From JANOMH01 sp031422295 (GTDB lineage: Bacteria; Pseudomonadota; Alphaproteobacteria; Rhodobacterales; Rhodobacteraceae): a DNA stretch of 56,137 bases. A program made the translations under genes and the position numbers. This document shows positions 33,182-42,099 of this stretch, one piece after another (position 1 is the stretch's first letter; every line of letters starts with the position of its first letter). A model generated the notes under the pieces. That model saw only the letters and a program-made list of their open reading frames with translations. It was not told the DNA's origin and made no database searches. The stretch lies in the NCBI GenBank assembly GCA_031422295.1, contig JANOQM010000052.1:1-56137 (forward strand), written 5' to 3'.

Positions 33182-34296
33182 ATGCCGTAACCCCGATGCA
33201 TTCGGCCGATGCGACCACCGCGGACGAGGCGATTGCCCTGCAGGATGCAATGACCAGCGAAATGGCGACGGCTGTTGCAATGCAGAACACCCTGCTGACG
33301 CCCCGGTTTTACACCACCGATTTCGACAAGATGGACGCGATTGACGTGACCCCGGTCCGGGCCGAATGGGATGCGCTGATGGCGCGGATGCGGGCCGACC
33401 CGAACAAGGGCCATTTCAAGAAGAACGCCGATTGGGACAAGGTCGATTGGGTCGGGATGGAGCCGAAACTGCGGGCCGAGTTCACCGATTTCCTGATTTC
33501 ATCCTGCACTGCCGAATTTTCCGGCTGTGTCCTGTACAAAGAAATGAAGCGGCGCGGCAAGAACGAGGATATCACCGGCCTGTTCCAACTGATGGCCCGT
33601 GATGAGGCCCGTCATGCCGGGTTTATCAATGATGCTTTGCGCGAGGCGGGGATTGCCGTGAACCTTGGCTTTCTGACTCAGGCCAAGAAATACACCTATT
33701 TCCAGCCAAAATTCATCTTTTACGCGACCTATTTGTCCGAAAAAATCGGTTATGCCCGCTACATCACCATCTACCGCCATTTGGAAGAGAACCCGCAGAT
33801 GCGGTTCCACCCGATTTTCAAATGGTTCAAGGAATGGTGCAACGACGAGTTCAGCCATGGCGAGGCCTTTGCCCTGCTGATGCGGACCGATCCGAAACTG
33901 ACCAGCGGCATGAACAAGCTGTGGATCAAGTTTTTCCTGACCGCCGTATTCGCGACCATGTCGATCCGCGACCAGCAACGCCCGGCGTTTCACAAGGCAT
34001 TGGGCGTGGACCCGACGTGGTATGGCTATGAGGTGTATAAAAAGACCTCAGAGATTTCGAAACAGGTATTCCCGCTGACCCTGGATATCGACCATCCACG
34101 CTGGCAGCGGGGCCTTGACAAGCTGGATGTGGCCAATACCCAGATTGCGGCAGGCCGGGCCCAGGGTGGTGTGGGCGGCTGGCTGAAACGGCAGGCCGGA
34201 TCGGCCCGCGCGGCGGTCACGTTCATGTCGTTGCTGCTGATCCCGTCAATTCCGAATACCGCCCCCGCCTCGGCCCGGCTGGAACCTGTCTACTAG
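33178..34296 (+). CDS. acsF: AcsF, aerobic Mg-protoporphyrin IX monomethyl ester cyclase
   Basis: Di-iron oxygenase (372 residues) that forms the isocyclic ring E of bacteriochlorophyll using O2. The iron-binding carboxylate-histidine pattern is visible in SCTAEFSGCVLYKE, ARDEARHAGF and CNDEFSHGEAFALL, in the order expected for ferritin-like cyclases. N-terminal MNAVTPMHSADATTADEAIA is variable. ATG 33178 overlaps the previous stop. Its presence means the pigment can be made under oxygen; the anaerobic BchE is not in this window. Confidence 0.96.
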   Translation: MNAVTPMHSADATTADEAIALQDAMTSEMATAVAMQNTLLTPRFYTTDFDKMDAIDVTPVRAEWDALMARMRADPNKGHFKKNADWDKVDWVGMEPKLRAEFTDFLISSCTAEFSGCVLYKEMKRRGKNEDITGLFQLMARDEARHAGFINDALREAGIAVNLGFLTQAKKYTYFQPKFIFYATYLSEKIGYARYITIYRHLEENPQMRFHPIFKWFKEWCNDEFSHGEAFALLMRTDPKLTSGMNKLWIKFFLTAVFATMSIRDQQRPAFHKALGVDPTWYGYEVYKKTSEISKQVFPLTLDIDHPRWQRGLDKLDVANTQIAAGRAQGGVGGWLKRQAGSARAAVTFMSLLLIPSIPNTAPASARLEPVY

Positions 34297-34320
34297 ACCC
34301 CCGAGAATGAAAGCCTGACT

Positions 34321-35106
34321 TTGGAACCCTGGACTGCAACATTGATCGCGATTTTCATCTGGTGGTTTTCCACCGGCGCGATCCTGTTTGCCGTAAGGGC
34401 AGCGGACCGGGCTGGTGGCGACGCGCATTGGATGACTACAATGTTGGGCTTGCCGCTGTTGGCGCTGGGTGTGGCGGCGGCCGGATACTCCTTGAATATG
34501 GCAACAATCCCCGGTGTCTATGCGGGTTTTCTGGGCGCGCTGGCCATCTGGGGCTGGATCGAACTGGCGTTTCTGACCGGGGTCATAACCGGGCCGGAAC
34601 GCACCCTTTGCCCGCCGGGCCTGTCGGGTTTCGCACGGTTCAGCCGGGCATGGGGCACAGTGGCCTATCACGAAATCGCCCTTGCCATTGGTATGGTGGG
34701 CCTGCTGGCTGCTGCCAATGGCGCGGAAAACCAGACGGCGGTCTGGACCTATCTGATCCTGTTTGCCGCCCGCATTTCGGCCAAGCTGAACCTGTTCTTT
34801 GGCGTGCCCCGGATCAATCTGGAGTTTATCCCGGCCCGCCTTGACCACTTGAAATCGTATTTCCGGCGCGGGCCGATCACCCTCGCCTTTCCGGTGTCGA
34901 TTACCATTCTCAGCTTTGCCGTCGCCTGCTTTGCCGAACGGCTGATGTCCGCGACCACGCTGGCCCGCGAAATGCAGTTCACTTTGCTTACCGCCCTGTC
35001 AGCCCTGGCCCTGCTAGAGCATTGGCTGATGGTCCTGCCGCTACCCGATGCGAAGCTGTGGCGCTGGATGCTGCCTGCGTCCCGCCGCCAGCCCGACCCT
35101 AAATAA
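34321..35106 (+). CDS. puhE: PuhE, PGC membrane protein (DUF3623 family)
   Basis: Integral membrane protein (261 residues, about seven hydrophobic segments) that follows acsF in Rhodobacter PGCs; PuhE affects bacteriochlorophyll supply. Recognisable parts are FIWWFSTGAILFAVRAADR near the start and the highly conserved ARISAKLNLFFGVPRINLEF with EFIPARLDHLKSYF. The start is TTG at 34321, with only a weak ribosome site upstream (GAAAG); no ATG lies nearby in frame. It is followed by hemA after 19 nt. Confidence 0.92.
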   Translation: MEPWTATLIAIFIWWFSTGAILFAVRAADRAGGDAHWMTTMLGLPLLALGVAAAGYSLNMATIPGVYAGFLGALAIWGWIELAFLTGVITGPERTLCPPGLSGFARFSRAWGTVAYHEIALAIGMVGLLAAANGAENQTAVWTYLILFAARISAKLNLFFGVPRINLEFIPARLDHLKSYFRRGPITLAFPVSITILSFAVACFAERLMSATTLAREMQFTLLTALSALALLEHWLMVLPLPDAKLWRWMLPASRRQPDPK

Positions 35107-35125
35107 TAAACGAAAGATGACAGTG

Positions 35126-36340
35126 ATGAACTTTGACAATCTTTTCAACGAACAGCTCGACACTCTGAAATCCGAAGGCAACTATCGGTACTTCGCCGAG
35201 CTTGAACGTAAGGCGGGCAAATTTCCCCGTGCCGCCAACCATACGGCGGATGGGATACAGGACGTCACGGTCTGGTGTTCCAACGATTATCTGGGCATGG
35301 GCCAGCATCCGGCGGTGATCGAGGCGATGTGTGAGGCGGTGCAGCGCACCGGCACCGGGGCGGGCGGCACCCGCAATATCAGCGGCACCAACCATGATCA
35401 TCTGCTGCTGGAACGCGAACTGGCCGATCTGCATGGCAAAGAGGCGGCACTGCTGTTCACCAGCGGCTATGTGTCGAACTGGGCCGCCTTGGGCACGCTG
35501 GGGTCACGCCTGCGCGACTGCATCATCCTGTCGGACGCGGGCAACCACGCAAGCATGATCGAAGGCATCCGCCATTCCCGCTGTACCAAGGTGATCTGGA
35601 AGCATAACGACGTGAAGGATTTGGAGGCCAAGCTGAAAGCCTTGCCCGCCAATGCCCCCAAGATCGTGGCGTTTGAGTCCGTCTATTCCATGGACGGCGA
35701 CATTGCCCCGATCAAAGCCATCGTCGACTTGGCCGAGAAATACGGGGCGATGACCTATCTGGACGAAGTGCACGCGGTCGGCATGTATGGCCCGCGCGGC
35801 GGTGGCGTGTCGGAACGCGACGGCGTTGCCGACCGGATTACCCTGATCGAGGGGACGCTGGGCAAGGCGTTTGGCGTGGTCGGCGGCTATATCACCGGGT
35901 CTATCGCTCTGTGCGATTTCATCCGCAGCTTTGCCTCCGGCTTCATTTTCACAACCGCCTTGCCCCCCGCCGTGGCTGCCGCCGCCCGCACATCTATCGC
36001 GCATCTGAAAGTGTCACAGGTCGAACGCGACATGCAGCAACGGCAGGTCGCCCGGATGCGTGCCGCCCTGGACCGGGCCGGTATTCCGCATATGCGCAAC
36101 GACAGCCATATCATTCCGGTGCTGATCAAAGATCCGGTCAAAACCCGGATGCTGGCCGATTACCTGATGCGCGAATGGGGCATCTATGTGCAGCCGATCA
36201 ACTATCCCACAGTCCCCAAAGGCACCGAACGGCTGCGGTTCACCCCGTCGCCGCTGCATACCGATGCGGATATCGACCATCTGGTTAACGCGCTGTCATT
36301 CCTGTGGAAGCAATGTGCCATAGCTCATGCGGTCGCTTAG
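35126..36340 (+). CDS. hemA: HemA, 5-aminolevulinate synthase
   Basis: PLP enzyme (404 residues) condensing glycine with succinyl-CoA to 5-aminolevulinate, the entry to all tetrapyrroles in alphaproteobacteria. The Schiff-base lysine is K247 in EGTLGKAFGVVGGY; FESVYSMDGD and YLDEVHAVGMYG are the conserved cofactor contacts, and VWCSNDYLGMGQHP is near the N-terminus. ATG 35126 (MNFDNLFNEQL) is preferred, with ATG 35117 three codons upstream as an alternative. Its place after puhE links 5-ALA supply to pigment demand. Confidence 0.96.
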   Translation: MNFDNLFNEQLDTLKSEGNYRYFAELERKAGKFPRAANHTADGIQDVTVWCSNDYLGMGQHPAVIEAMCEAVQRTGTGAGGTRNISGTNHDHLLLERELADLHGKEAALLFTSGYVSNWAALGTLGSRLRDCIILSDAGNHASMIEGIRHSRCTKVIWKHNDVKDLEAKLKALPANAPKIVAFESVYSMDGDIAPIKAIVDLAEKYGAMTYLDEVHAVGMYGPRGGGVSERDGVADRITLIEGTLGKAFGVVGGYITGSIALCDFIRSFASGFIFTTALPPAVAAAARTSIAHLKVSQVERDMQQRQVARMRAALDRAGIPHMRNDSHIIPVLIKDPVKTRMLADYLMREWGIYVQPINYPTVPKGTERLRFTPSPLHTDADIDHLVNALSFLWKQCAIAHAVA

Positions 36341-36477
36341 GCGGGGAACCGTAACTTTTCCGCGCGGGGGCTAGACCGCTGGGCAATAAACGCTACTTTA
36401 AAAACCAATTGGGGTTCAGATGACTTCGGCATCATCGCAAAACGTTGGTGTCGTTTGTTAAAATGGGAGAGAAATGA

Positions 36478-36909
36478 ATGAAATACCTGCCACTTGCCGC
36501 GACGATGGTTTTGCTATCGGCCCCGGTTTTTGCCGAAGGCGACGCCGCCAATGGCGAAGAAATCTTTAACCGCCAGTGTTCGACCTGCCATATCGTGCAA
36601 GACGCCGCCGGCGAAACTTTGGCGGGCCGGGCTGCTGTTGTTGGCCCGAACCTGTATGGCGTCGTGGGCCGCACCCCGGGGACCTACCCCGAATTTGAAT
36701 ATGGTGACTCGTTGGTGGCTTACGGTGCGACCGGTGCGGTCTGGGCCGAGGAAAGCCTGCTGGCCTATATTCAGGACCCGACCGATTTCCTGCGCACTGC
36801 GCTGGATGACCGCCGGGCGCGCGGCAAAATGGCGTTCCAGCTGCGCGATCCGCAGGATGCCGCAGATGTGTTTGCCTTCCTGTCCACCTTCAGCACCGCG
36901 GCGCAGTAA
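36478..36909 (+). CDS. cycA: CycA, cytochrome c2
   Basis: Periplasmic electron carrier (143 residues) that reduces the photo-oxidised reaction centre and also serves respiration. It has an N-terminal signal peptide (residues 1-19, cleavage likely after VFA), the haem site CSTCH (C34-H38) and a methionine ligand at M118 (GKMAFQL). GGGAGAGAAATGA precedes ATG 36478. The 137-nt gap after hemA holds a weak hairpin (36341-36363) and presumably the cycA promoter. A strong terminator follows at 36988. Confidence 0.95.
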   Translation: MKYLPLAATMVLLSAPVFAEGDAANGEEIFNRQCSTCHIVQDAAGETLAGRAAVVGPNLYGVVGRTPGTYPEFEYGDSLVAYGATGAVWAEESLLAYIQDPTDFLRTALDDRRARGKMAFQLRDPQDAADVFAFLSTFSTAAQ

Positions 36910-36987
36910 GTCTTTACTTTTTGGCAAGATTTGCATAGCACAATGGAGATGCGGTACTTTCGTTCAAACGACTCACTTTTAAATGGG

Positions 36988-37020
36988 CCCGGCGGAGTGG
37001 TAGCTCCGCCGGGTTTCTCT
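36988..37020 (+). terminator. intrinsic terminator after cycA
   Basis: CCCGGCGGAG / CTCCGCCGGG, a perfect 10-bp stem with a 6-nt loop, followed by TTTCTCTTTT. It closes the long plus-strand PGC run. Confidence 0.85.
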
Positions 37021-37030
37021 TTTCAGACCA

Positions 37031-37120
37031 TTACTGGCCAGTCCAGAGGCGGATCAGTGCAATTGCCAGCATTGCTGCGGCAATCAATACCATCCACTTG
37101 CGGTAACGCGTTTCGTTCAA
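37031..37120 (-). CDS. candidate 29-residue single-helix membrane protein
   Basis: On the minus strand TTG at 37120 is preceded by AAGGAGGTGATACAT, an almost perfect complement to the 16S rRNA 3' end at good spacing. The product, MNETRYRKWMVLIAAAMLAI followed by ALIRLWTGQ, has a positively charged N-terminus, one hydrophobic helix of about 15 residues and a short tail. The stop faces the cycA terminator. It lies 87 nt downstream of the smc stop on the same strand. I do not recognise a family. The strength of the ribosome site is the main evidence. Confidence 0.55.
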   Translation of the reverse strand: MNETRYRKWMVLIAAAMLAIALIRLWTGQ

Positions 37121-37207
37121 ATGTATCACCTCCTTGCGCCCCGAAGTGTCGAGGCAAGGGCAGGGTATCGTTCACACTGTGTAGAAATCATTAACCAGTT
37201 GTAGCGC

Positions 37208-40200
37208 TCACGCCACCAGCGCCGCCGCCTTTTTCAGGTCAACCGACACCAACTGACTGACACCCTGTTCGCCCATCGTCACGCCAAACAGCCGGTCCAT
37301 CCGGCTCATCGTCACGGCATGGTGGGTGATGACCAGAAACCGGGTCTCGGTCCGGCGGGTCATTTCGTCCAGTAGGTCGCAGAACCTGGTGACATTGGCG
37401 TCGTCCAGCGGCGCGTCCACTTCGTCCAGCACGCAGATCGGGGCGGGATTGGCCAGAAACACCGCAAAGATCAGGGCCAGCGCGGTCAAGGTCTGTTCGC
37501 CACCAGAAAGCAGTGACAACACAGCCAGCTTTTTACCCGGCGGCTGGCACATAATCTCGAGGCCCGCATCCAGTGGATCGTCACTTTCTACCAGCATCAG
37601 CTTGGCTTCGCCGCCGCCGAACAAATGGGTGAACAGCAGGGCAAAGTTGTCATTCACCTGCTCAAACGCGGTCAGCAGCCGCTCGCGGCCCTCGCGGTTC
37701 AATGCGGCAATGCCTGTCCTTAACGCCCGGATCGCATCCTCCAGATCGGCCTTTTCCCGCACCAATGTGTCATGCTCGGTCTGCACCGCAATCGCATCTT
37801 CTTCGGCCCGCAGGTTCACCGCACCCAAGGCATCGCGCTGGCGGCGCAAGGCGCTGATCTGCGCTTCGATCTGTTCGGCATCGGGCATCGCCTCGGGATC
37901 GGCCCCCAGGGTTTCAAGCAGGCGGTCGGGGGTCAGGTCAAGCGCTTCGGCGATCCGGTCGGTGGCAGCACCTAGCATGGCATGGGCGGCATCACGGCGC
38001 ACTTCGGCCCCGGCGCGGATTTCGCGCGCCTCAGAGGCGAGCCGTTCAGTGTCGCGTTCAGCCAGGCCTGCATCGCGCAGGGTGGCGTCGGCCACAGCCA
38101 GACCCTCTGCCGCCCTGCGCCGCCGGTTTTCGGCGGCAATCACGGCATCGCCAAGGGCGATCTGCCTGGCTGAAATCTGGTCGGGGGCGGCCACGGCCAA
38201 TAGCATTTCGGCCTCGCTTGCGGTTTTGCGGCCTGCCAGTTCTGCGGCGCGCTTGTCAGCGGTCTCCAGCCGGGTGGTCCAGTTGCCCAATTCTTTGGCG
38301 ATCTCCAGCGATCGGCGGGCGCGGGCCTCGGCTTCACGGCGGATTTCGTCCAGACCAGACCGGCGGGTCATCATGGTGATCCGGGCAGCCTCGACCGTGG
38401 TCTTGACGGCTTCTACCGCCGCCCGGGCTGCGCCCAGATCAGGCAAATCCCGGGACCCGGCGGTAGCCTCGGCCAAGGCCAGACGCCCGGCCATCGCCTC
38501 TTCTTCATGGCGGCGCAGGGCCAGTCCAGCGGCCTCGCACTTGCCCAGTGCGATACTGCGATCCGCCTCGGCGCGGGCAGCGGCGCGGCTGGCGTCGGCC
38601 ACCAATCGGTCAGCGTCGCGGCGGGCCTGGCGGGCGGACTGGTCAGCTGCGGTCAGCGCTGTCAGACGGGTCGACAAAAACCCATGCGCCTGTGCCGCGC
38701 CCATCGCCCGGGCGGCAATTTCTTCCAGATCGCGCTTCAGCTCGACCAGCCGGTTCAGCTGTTGCAGCCGCAGGGCCGCTGCCGATGGCGCATCTTCGGC
38801 CGCCGCGCGCAAACCGTCCCAGCGCCACAGATCGCCCTGCAGACTGACCAGTCTTTGCCCCGGCAACAGGGCCTGCTGCAGGCCCGGCCCGGCGGCGGCA
38901 TCGACCAGACCAACCTGCGACATCCGGCGCAGCAGCACAGCGGGCAGCGTCACCACATCGGTCAATGGCCGGACACCTGCAGGCAGTGGTTGGACCGCTG
39001 AATAGCCGGGCAGGGCAACCCAGCCTGACCGGCCATCCGCAGCCACAACCGGCGCCCGCAGATCGTCAGCCAATGCAGCACCCAGCGCCTTTTCATAGCC
39101 GGACTGCACGCGCAACAGGTCCAGCACCTGCCCGCCCTCGGCGGTATCGCGGGCCACCAACCGGGCCAAAGCCGCCACTTCGGCCCGCAGGGCATTAGCC
39201 TCGCCTTCGGCCTCGGACCGGACCCCCCTTGCGTCGGCCTCGCGGCTTTGAGTTTCGGCACGGGCGGCTTCGGCCTCGAGCAAAGTGGCATCGGCCTTGG
39301 CCGCCGTGGCAACAGCGGTTGTTTCGGCCTGTCCTGCGGCGTGAAAATCAACCTCGGCCGTGGCCAAAGCGGTTTCAGCCTCGTGTTGCGCAGCGCGGGC
39401 CCGCGCGGCCTCGGCCTCGGCGCGGGTCAGGGTTTTCTGGCCGTCCTCCAGCAGACGTTGCACGGAATGGTGACGGGCAGCCAACCGGGCCACATCTTCG
39501 GTCTGCTGGCTCAGGTCGGCTTCGTGGGTTTGCAAAATGGCAGCGGCCTCGCGGGCGGCAACCCCGGCCATGTCGAACCGGGCCTCGTGGCCCAGCCCGG
39601 CTTTGGTGATTTCGCTGCTTTCCCATTCCAGCCGGGCAATCGTTTCGCCTGCATCGCGGTTCAACCCGGTCTCGCGGTCCATGTCGCGGACCATCTGGGC
39701 GATCCGGTCCTGCAAAGCGGCAATCGTCTGCTGGGCGCGGATTTGGTCTTGCGCCAGCGCGTCGCGCTGCACGATCAACCGCTGCAGGACTGCGGCAGCA
39801 ATCGTTTCTTCTTCACGCAATGGGGGCAGGGCCGCCTCGGCACTGGTCCTGGCTTTGCCCGCGGTCAAGGCAATGGTTTCAGCCTGCGCGGCCTGCACCA
39901 ACCTGTCGCGCAACTGGGCCCCTGCCAGCGCATGGGCTGCATCGGCCTCGCGCCAGCGGCGATACAGCAATAACCCCTCAGCTCGGCGCAATGCCTCGCC
40001 AATTTCGCGGTAGCGGGCGGCGGCGCGGGCCTGCCGGGCCAGCGCGACCAATTGCTGGGCCAATGCCTCGATCACGTCATCGACGCGCAGCAGATTGGCT
40101 TCGGCCCCTTTCAGTTTCAGCTCCGCCTCGTGACGCCGCTGATACAGGCCGGAAATCCCGGCCGCTTCCTCCAGAATCATCCGCCGCGACGTGGGGCGCG

Positions 40201-40663
40201 CATTGATCAGCTCGGAAATCTGCCCTTGCCGGACCAGTGCTGGCGAATGCGACCCGGTCGAGGCATCGGCAAACAGCATCTGCACATCGCGGGCGCGAAC
40301 CTCTTTTTGGCCGACTTTATAGGCGGACCCGGCATCGCGGGTGATCCGGCGGACAATTTCCAGGGTGTCGGCATCATTGAAACCCGACGGGGCCAGCCGT
40401 TCGGAATTGTCGATGATCAGGGCCACTTCGGCGAAATGCCGGGCAGACCTTGTGGCCGCCCCGGCGAAAATCACATCCTCCATCCCGCCGCCACGCATCG
40501 CGGTCGGGCGGTTTTCGCCCATCACCCAGCGCAACGCCTCCAGCAGATTGGACTTGCCGCAGCCATTGGGGCCGACAACGCCAGTCAGCCCGTCTGAAAT
40601 GATCAGATCGGTCGGGTCAACGAAACTTTTGAACCCATTCAGGCGCAGCTTGGTAAAACGCAT
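37208..40663 (-). CDS. smc: Smc, chromosome segregation ATPase
   Basis: Structural maintenance of chromosomes protein (1151 residues) that entraps DNA with ScpAB. The N-terminal Walker A GPNGCGKSNLLEA lies at about residues 32-44 after KLRLNGFKSFVDP; two long Ala/Glu/Arg-rich coiled coils flank a hinge (about residues 500-640, with DLLRVQSGYEKALGAALADDL); the C-terminal ABC signature LLSGGEQTLTALAL and Walker B PICVLDEVDAPLDDANV complete the head. A long open frame on the opposite strand is a composition artefact. It is unrelated to photosynthesis and marks the end of the PGC. Confidence 0.97.
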   Translation of the reverse strand: MRFTKLRLNGFKSFVDPTDLIISDGLTGVVGPNGCGKSNLLEALRWVMGENRPTAMRGGGMEDVIFAGAATRSARHFAEVALIIDNSERLAPSGFNDADTLEIVRRITRDAGSAYKVGQKEVRARDVQMLFADASTGSHSPALVRQGQISELINARPTSRRMILEEAAGISGLYQRRHEAELKLKGAEANLLRVDDVIEALAQQLVALARQARAAARYREIGEALRRAEGLLLYRRWREADAAHALAGAQLRDRLVQAAQAETIALTAGKARTSAEAALPPLREEETIAAAVLQRLIVQRDALAQDQIRAQQTIAALQDRIAQMVRDMDRETGLNRDAGETIARLEWESSEITKAGLGHEARFDMAGVAAREAAAILQTHEADLSQQTEDVARLAARHHSVQRLLEDGQKTLTRAEAEAARARAAQHEAETALATAEVDFHAAGQAETTAVATAAKADATLLEAEAARAETQSREADARGVRSEAEGEANALRAEVAALARLVARDTAEGGQVLDLLRVQSGYEKALGAALADDLRAPVVAADGRSGWVALPGYSAVQPLPAGVRPLTDVVTLPAVLLRRMSQVGLVDAAAGPGLQQALLPGQRLVSLQGDLWRWDGLRAAAEDAPSAAALRLQQLNRLVELKRDLEEIAARAMGAAQAHGFLSTRLTALTAADQSARQARRDADRLVADASRAAARAEADRSIALGKCEAAGLALRRHEEEAMAGRLALAEATAGSRDLPDLGAARAAVEAVKTTVEAARITMMTRRSGLDEIRREAEARARRSLEIAKELGNWTTRLETADKRAAELAGRKTASEAEMLLAVAAPDQISARQIALGDAVIAAENRRRRAAEGLAVADATLRDAGLAERDTERLASEAREIRAGAEVRRDAAHAMLGAATDRIAEALDLTPDRLLETLGADPEAMPDAEQIEAQISALRRQRDALGAVNLRAEEDAIAVQTEHDTLVREKADLEDAIRALRTGIAALNREGRERLLTAFEQVNDNFALLFTHLFGGGEAKLMLVESDDPLDAGLEIMCQPPGKKLAVLSLLSGGEQTLTALALIFAVFLANPAPICVLDEVDAPLDDANVTRFCDLLDEMTRRTETRFLVITHHAVTMSRMDRLFGVTMGEQGVSQLVSVDLKKAAALVA

Positions 40664-40780
40664 CAGGCCCCACGATTCCCAAAGGTCCGTGATTTTGCCC
40701 GCCTTCGGACCCCAAAGTCAACGCCACACCCCCACCCACAGCGGCCCCACGCCACCTTATCCCCAAGATATTGCGGTTTT

Positions 40781-40823
40781 TGCATTTTCGGAGTTGCCCA
40801 AATACCTCCTGCGCGGAGCGCCT
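40781..40823 (-). repeat. dispersed repeat, divergent copy F, upstream of smc
   Basis: Read on the minus strand: GCGCAGGAGGTATTTGGGCA then ACTCCGAAAATGCA. It resembles copy E in cobN (GGAGGTATT ... CAACTCCGAAA). It lies about 120 nt before smc. The 239-nt stretch 40664-40902 otherwise shows no convincing gene. Confidence 0.55.
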
Positions 40824-40902
40824 GAAGTTTGCGCCATTGCCGCCGACCAACCCTATCAAGTCGTAATCCCGCTTGACCAACCATGCCCGCAGGCCCACTA
40901 AG

Positions 40903-41098
40903 GGTGGGTATGGTTCCCCAACGACGTGCAAAGCACAGGGGATCAAAAGGGAATGCGGTGAGAGGTAATCCAGCAGTGGAACCTTGAGGCCGCAGCCGCC
41001 CCCGCGACTGTCAGCGGAGAGTGCGCGTCGAAGTCCACTGGGCCGAAAGGCTTGGGAAGGTGACGCAGCGCAATGACCCGCAAGCCAGGAGACCTGCC
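40903..41098 (+). promoter_or_regulatory. cobalamin (AdoCbl) riboswitch
   Basis: The stretch contains the ordered hallmarks of the class: GGTGGGTATGGTTCCC, AAAAGGGAATGCGGTGAGAG, GCCGCAGCCGCCCCCGCGAC, TCAGCGG, TCCACTGGGCC, CTTGGGAAGG and the B12 box AGCCAGGAGACCTGCC (41083-41098). It lies 42 nt before cbtB. Riboswitches of this type switch off cobalt transport and corrinoid synthesis genes when adenosylcobalamin is plentiful. Confidence 0.95.
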
Positions 41099-41140
41099 AT
41101 GCGTGATGAAACCTGCCCTCGGGGATGAGGGCCAAGGAGT

Positions 41141-41326
41141 ATGACAGTTATGACGACAACAACCAGCGCACCGGCCCGCTCTCAGGTCGGCGCCACCGTT
41201 ATGGCAATTCTTGCAGCGGCTTTTATTGGCCTGAGCATGATCTTTGTCGCGGGCCATTTGCAGGCGGAAACCCTGCATGATGCGGCCCATGACATGCGCC
41301 ATGCCACCGGCTTTCCCTGCCACTGA
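41141..41326 (+). CDS. cbtB: CbtB, cobalt transporter subunit
   Basis: Small membrane protein (61 residues) predicted to take up cobalt with CbtA. It has one helix (about residues 17-39) and a histidine-rich C-terminus AHDMRHATGFPCH, the family hallmark for metal binding. AAGGAG lies just before ATG 41141; an ATG at 41150 is a second possibility. It is the first gene under the cobalamin riboswitch and is separated from cbtA by 4 nt. Confidence 0.92.
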   Translation: MTVMTTTTSAPARSQVGATVMAILAAAFIGLSMIFVAGHLQAETLHDAAHDMRHATGFPCH

Positions 41327-41330
41327 CGCC

Positions 41331-42029
41331 ATGTTCAGCAAAATTGTCACCAGCGCGTTGTTCGCTGGCTTTGCTGCGGGGCTGATTGCCGCCCTGTTGC
41401 AAATCACCTTTGTGCAGCCGGTGCTGTTGCATGCCGAACTGTACGAATCCGGGGCGCTGGTGCATCTGGGGCCAGACACAGTGTCGGCCATTCAGGACAC
41501 CAGCGGGATCGACTTGCGCCGCGATGGCCTAAGCGTGCTGTTCACCGCCCTTGTCTACACCGGCTATGCGTTTGTGCTGGTCGCAGCAATGGCGCTGGCC
41601 AGTCTGCGCGGGATCACGATTACCGCCCGCCAAGGCATTATCTGGGGGCTCGCGGGTTTCGTCACCTTCCACTTTGCCCCGGCCTTTAGCCTGCCCCCCG
41701 AACTGCCCGGATCGTCAGCCGCAGATGTGACAGCCCGGCAAATCTGGTGGTTCGGCACGGTCGCGGCCACCGGATGCGCCATGGCCCTGCTGGGGTTGGG
41801 CCGGACTTGGGTTTTCTGGATTGCAGGCATCGCCCTGCTGCTGGCCCCGCACCTGATTGGCGCACCCGAGCCCGAGACCTTTGCCGGTACTGTCCCGCCC
41901 GAACTTGGCGGGATCTTTGCCAGCCGGGCGCTGGGCGTCGGCATGGCCGCATGGGCCGCGCTTGGCCTGACCGCGGCCCTTGTCTGGGACCGCGAAACAG
42001 CCCCGGCGCCGCAGCCTCGCACGGCCTGA
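41331..42029 (+). CDS. cbtA: CbtA, cobalt transporter subunit
   Basis: Membrane protein (232 residues, five to six hydrophobic helices) predicted to form the cobalt channel with CbtB. The family start MFSKIVTSALFAGFAAGLIAAL is clear, followed by FVQPVLLHAELYE, GRHFAP-like GFVTFHFAPAFSLPPELPGS and GAPEPETFAGTVPPELG. ATG 41331 is chosen because it follows the cbtB stop closely; an open frame from 41244 would read through cbtB. Confidence 0.92.
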   Translation: MFSKIVTSALFAGFAAGLIAALLQITFVQPVLLHAELYESGALVHLGPDTVSAIQDTSGIDLRRDGLSVLFTALVYTGYAFVLVAAMALASLRGITITARQGIIWGLAGFVTFHFAPAFSLPPELPGSSAADVTARQIWWFGTVAATGCAMALLGLGRTWVFWIAGIALLLAPHLIGAPEPETFAGTVPPELGGIFASRALGVGMAAWAALGLTAALVWDRETAPAPQPRTA

Positions 42030-42099
42030 CGCGCCCACAGCCCCGGCATGTCGTTTCAGCCCGCCGGGGCTGTCCTTGGTTCCATTGCACGAGGCACCT

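Noticed and set aside
36341..36363. Weak hairpin after hemA (GCGGGGAA / TTTTCCGC)
   Set aside because: It needs two G-T pairs and lacks a T-tract; it is not counted as a terminator.
37326..39005. A 559-codon open frame on the plus strand
   Set aside because: It is antisense to smc, consists of low-complexity Ala/Arg/Ser sequence, and smc on the other strand has clear ATPase motifs.
40690..40901. Plus-strand frame with a protein-like end (ELPKYLLRGAPEVCAIAADQ)
   Set aside because: It crosses repeat copy F, begins in smc antisense sequence, has no ribosome site at the possible GTG near 40690, and its stop abuts the riboswitch. The first half is simple Pro/Thr-rich sequence. Left as unproven.
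40617..41135. A 172-codon minus-strand frame upstream of smc
   Set aside because: It is the complement of the cobalamin riboswitch and has no recognisable domain.
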